Below are positions 61,797 to 64,000 of a stretch of 64,000 nucleotides of DNA, one piece after another. The stretch is from the NCBI RefSeq assembly GCF_001455965.1, contig NZ_LKKO01000058.1, positions 124,001 to 188,000 on the forward strand. The letters run 5' to 3'. Numbering within the stretch: position 1 is the first letter of the stretch; every line of letters begins with the position of its first letter. The notes below the pieces were generated by a model. It was not told where the DNA came from. It was given only the letters and a program-made list of their open reading frames with translations, and searched no databases. Source of the stretch: Methylobacterium sp. GXS13. GTDB taxonomy: Bacteria > Pseudomonadota > Alphaproteobacteria > Rhizobiales > Beijerinckiaceae. The position numbers and the translations under genes are program-made.

Positions 61797-64000
61797 GCGG
61801 GCCTCGGCGACAGCGCCGTCGACTCGACGGACGCGGCTCGGCCACCGGCCCGGCATAGGCGCAGGGCGTTGCCGAGCACGAAGACGCTGGAAAAGGCCAT
61901 GGCGCCGGCGGCCAGGACAGGCGACAGGGCCGGGCCGCCGAACGGCACCAGCAGGCCTGCCGCCACCGGGATCAACGCGGCGTTGTAGGCGAAGGCCCAA
62001 AACAGGTTCTGACGGATATTGGCCATCACCGCCCGCGATAGGGTCAGCGCCTCGACCAGCGCCTGTGGATCGCCCGACATCAGCACCACGTCGGCGCTCT
62101 CGACGGCGATATCGGTGCCGGTGCCGATGGCCAGCCCAACATCCGCCTCGGCCAAGGCGTGCGCATCGTTGATGCCGTCGCCCACGAAGGCCACCGGCCC
62201 ATGCGCCGTCCTGAATCGCTGGACGGCCTCGACCTTCCCGCCGGGCAGGATGCCGGCGGCCACGTCGTGGATGCCGAGGCTTTTGGCGATCCCTGCGGCG
62301 GTGCGGGGATCGTCGCCCGTCACCATCGCGACGACGAGCCCCTGCGCCTTCAGCGCAGCCACGGCCTCACGGGCGCCCGGTTTCACCGGGTCGGCGACGT
62401 GCAGCAGCCCGGCGTGGCGACCGTCGAGGGCTAGGTGGATCGGGCTCTTGCCGTCCGCGGCCAAGCGCTCGGCCCGGGCGGAAAGGTCCGGGTCCTGAGC
62501 GATGCCGAGTTTTTCGAGGTAGCGCGGCGCGCCGAGGATCACGCTTCGACCCGAGACCCGGCCGGAGATTCCAAACCCCTCCAGCGCCTCGAAGTGCTCC
62601 GGCTCGGGGATGGCGAGGCCGCGGGCGCGCGCGGCCGTCATCACGGCACCGGCGAGCGGGTGTTCGGACCGGCTTTCCAGCCCGGCGGCCAGCGCCAGCG
62701 CTTCCCCCTCCGCGATGCCCGTGGCCACGCGAAAATCGGTGACGCGCGGCCGTCCCTCGGTGAGGGTCCCGGTCTTGTCGAAGGCCACCACGCGCACGTC
62801 GCGCAGACCCTGCAAGGCCGCGCCGTCGCGGAACAGGATGCCGCGGGCCGCGGCCCGGCCGGTCCCGACCATGATGGCTGTGGGGGTGGCGAGCCCCAGG
62901 GCGCAGGGGCAGGCGATGATCAGCACGGCCACGGCGTTGACCAGGGCCGGCCCGAGGGCGGGTGCCGGGCCGAGCACCAGCCAGGCCAGGAAGGTCAGAA
63001 CGGCGACCCCGATCACCGCCGGCACGAAGCGCCCGGTGACCCGATCCACGAGCGCCTGGATCGGCAGCTTGCCGCCCTGGGCCCGCTCGACCATGGCGGC
63101 GATCTGCGCCAGCACCGTGGCGGCGCCAATGGCATCGACCCGCAGGTCGAGGCTGCCGCGGCCGTTGAGGGTGCCGCCGACCATCGGGTCCCCCGGCCCC
63201 TTGCGCACGGGCGCCGGCTCCCCGGTAACCATGCTCTCGTCGACGTAACTCGTGCCGGACACCACCGCACCGTCGGCCGCGACTCGCTCCCCAGGGCGGA
63301 CGCGCACGACGTCGCCGACCGCCAGGGCCGAGAGCGGCACCCCAGTCTCGGTACCGTCGCGGATCACGCGGGCGGTCCTGGGCGCGAGATTCATCAGCTG
63401 GGCAATGGCCTGTCCCGTCCGCCCCTTGGCCCCCGCCTCCAGGGTTCGCCCCAGCAGGATCAGGGTGACGATGAGCACGCTGGCCTCGAAATAGAGATGC
63501 GCCGCGCCGGCGGGCAGCAGACCGGGGGCCAGGGTCGAAACCAGGGAGTAGAGATAAGCGGCCCCTGCCCCGAGGGCGACGAGGGCGTTCATGTCCGGAT
63601 GGCCACGCAGCAGCCCCGGCACCCCACGCAGGAAGAAGCGACGGCCGGGCCAAGCGAGGACCAGGGTCGCCAGGGCGAGCTGGATCAAGGCTGAGGCCGA
63701 ACCGCCATGGAGGCTCGGCAGGATGTGGCCGCCCATGTCGAGCACCACCACGGGACTGGAGAGCAGCGCTGCAGCGACGAGGTCGCGTCGGAGGGCGCGA
63801 CCCTCGGCCTCCCGCCGGGCAGCCGGATCGATGCGCGATCCGTCATCGAGGGATCGGGCTTCGTAACCCGCCGCCTCTACGGCCGCGACGAGGTCGGTGA
63901 TCGCCACGAGCCCTTCGGGATGGCGGATCGTGGCTTGACCGGTGACGAGGTTGACGCTGGCACCGGTTACGCCCGGCACGGCGGCGAGGGTGTGCTCCAC
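61793..64000 (-). CDS. copA: Cu+-exporting P1B-type ATPase, N-terminus outside window
   Basis: The visible ~735 residues start in the heavy-metal-associated domain (VPGVTGASVNLVTGQATIRH), whose GMTCxxC loop is beyond the right edge. Six to eight membrane helices carry the CPC ion site in IIACPCALGLATPTAIMVG. The phosphorylation motif is FDKTGTLTEGRPRV, with ESRSEHPLAGAVM and VGDGINDAHALAEADVG. It exports Cu+ from the cytoplasm. The downstream cueR overlap shows they form a copper-resistance operon. The promoter lies outside the window. Confidence 0.95.
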   Translation of the reverse strand: MEHTLAAVPGVTGASVNLVTGQATIRHPEGLVAITDLVAAVEAAGYEARSLDDGSRIDPAARREAEGRALRRDLVAAALLSSPVVVLDMGGHILPSLHGGSASALIQLALATLVLAWPGRRFFLRGVPGLLRGHPDMNALVALGAGAAYLYSLVSTLAPGLLPAGAAHLYFEASVLIVTLILLGRTLEAGAKGRTGQAIAQLMNLAPRTARVIRDGTETGVPLSALAVGDVVRVRPGERVAADGAVVSGTSYVDESMVTGEPAPVRKGPGDPMVGGTLNGRGSLDLRVDAIGAATVLAQIAAMVERAQGGKLPIQALVDRVTGRFVPAVIGVAVLTFLAWLVLGPAPALGPALVNAVAVLIIACPCALGLATPTAIMVGTGRAAARGILFRDGAALQGLRDVRVVAFDKTGTLTEGRPRVTDFRVATGIAEGEALALAAGLESRSEHPLAGAVMTAARARGLAIPEPEHFEALEGFGISGRVSGRSVILGAPRYLEKLGIAQDPDLSARAERLAADGKSPIHLALDGRHAGLLHVADPVKPGAREAVAALKAQGLVVAMVTGDDPRTAAGIAKSLGIHDVAAGILPGGKVEAVQRFRTAHGPVAFVGDGINDAHALAEADVGLAIGTGTDIAVESADVVLMSGDPQALVEALTLSRAVMANIRQNLFWAFAYNAALIPVAAGLLVPFGGPALSPVLAAGAMAFSSVFVLGNALRLCRAGGRAASVESTALSPRPA

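Overview
The window is about 64 kb of GC-rich alphaproteobacterial chromosome. The best fit is a pink-pigmented Methylobacterium/Methylorubrum-type member of the Hyphomicrobiales. The clues are a PhyR/NepR general stress locus, AcpXL-type lipid A genes, homospermidine synthase, IalB and DUF6481 proteins, and a carotenoid glycosyl-ester-like gene cluster. Gene assignments rest on reading translated motifs; no database search was possible. No rRNA, tRNA, CRISPR array, prophage or transposase was recognised.

Layout. 1-4.4 kb: tail of an HpnL-like flippase, an isolated fliP, and a TadE/TadE/TadG pilus trio. 4.4-12.2 kb: a REP-like palindrome, a large exported TPR protein coupled to a P-loop kinase, an IalB protein, hss and an outer-membrane channel-like protein. 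12.3-17.6 kb: Na+/H+ antiporter, chemoreceptor, phosphoesterase and a CDF-like transporter. 17.7-28.2 kb: one long + strand run (MaoC hydratase, SpoU methylase, desaturase, DUF2141, two-gene ABC transporter, glutamine amidotransferase, second desaturase, acyltransferase, glycosyltransferase), read here as synthesis and handling of an acylated, glycosylated C30 carotenoid. 28.3-34 kb: small secreted proteins, cutA, nadK, GNAT, DUF6481 and a cold-shock gene. 34.1-36.1 kb: acpXL, fabZ-like and ketosynthase-like genes for very-long-chain lipid A acyl groups. 36.4-41.3 kb: AI-2E-family transporter, nuclease, L,D-transpeptidase, VOC protein, cNMP-binding protein and SCO1-like protein.

41.5-44.7 kb is the most notable stretch. 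It holds divergent phyR and nepR plus three small stress-type genes and a short intergenic transcription unit. Six perfect matches to the EcfG-type promoter (GGAAC, 16-17 bases, CGTT) lie within 2.2 kb. They precede phyR, nepR, a DUF1328 gene, a 60-codon gene, a 122-codon exported protein gene, and a candidate ~90-nt small RNA. That RNA has C-rich loops and ends in a strong intrinsic terminator. It resembles the sigma-T-controlled GsrN RNA of Caulobacter and is the best candidate here for an undescribed regulator. A seventh, one-mismatch site precedes a KGG-repeat stress protein gene.

44.8-64 kb: MBL hydrolase, DUF1499, AsmA-like protein, scoAB CoA-transferase, a second chemoreceptor, a periplasmic protein with an internal repeat, aconitase, a TadD-like lipoprotein, a leucyl aminopeptidase, chrA coupled to an M20 amidohydrolase, and cueR coupled to a CopA copper ATPase that runs off the right edge. 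Genes are often joined by 4-base ATGA/GTGA overlaps, which fixed several start codons.
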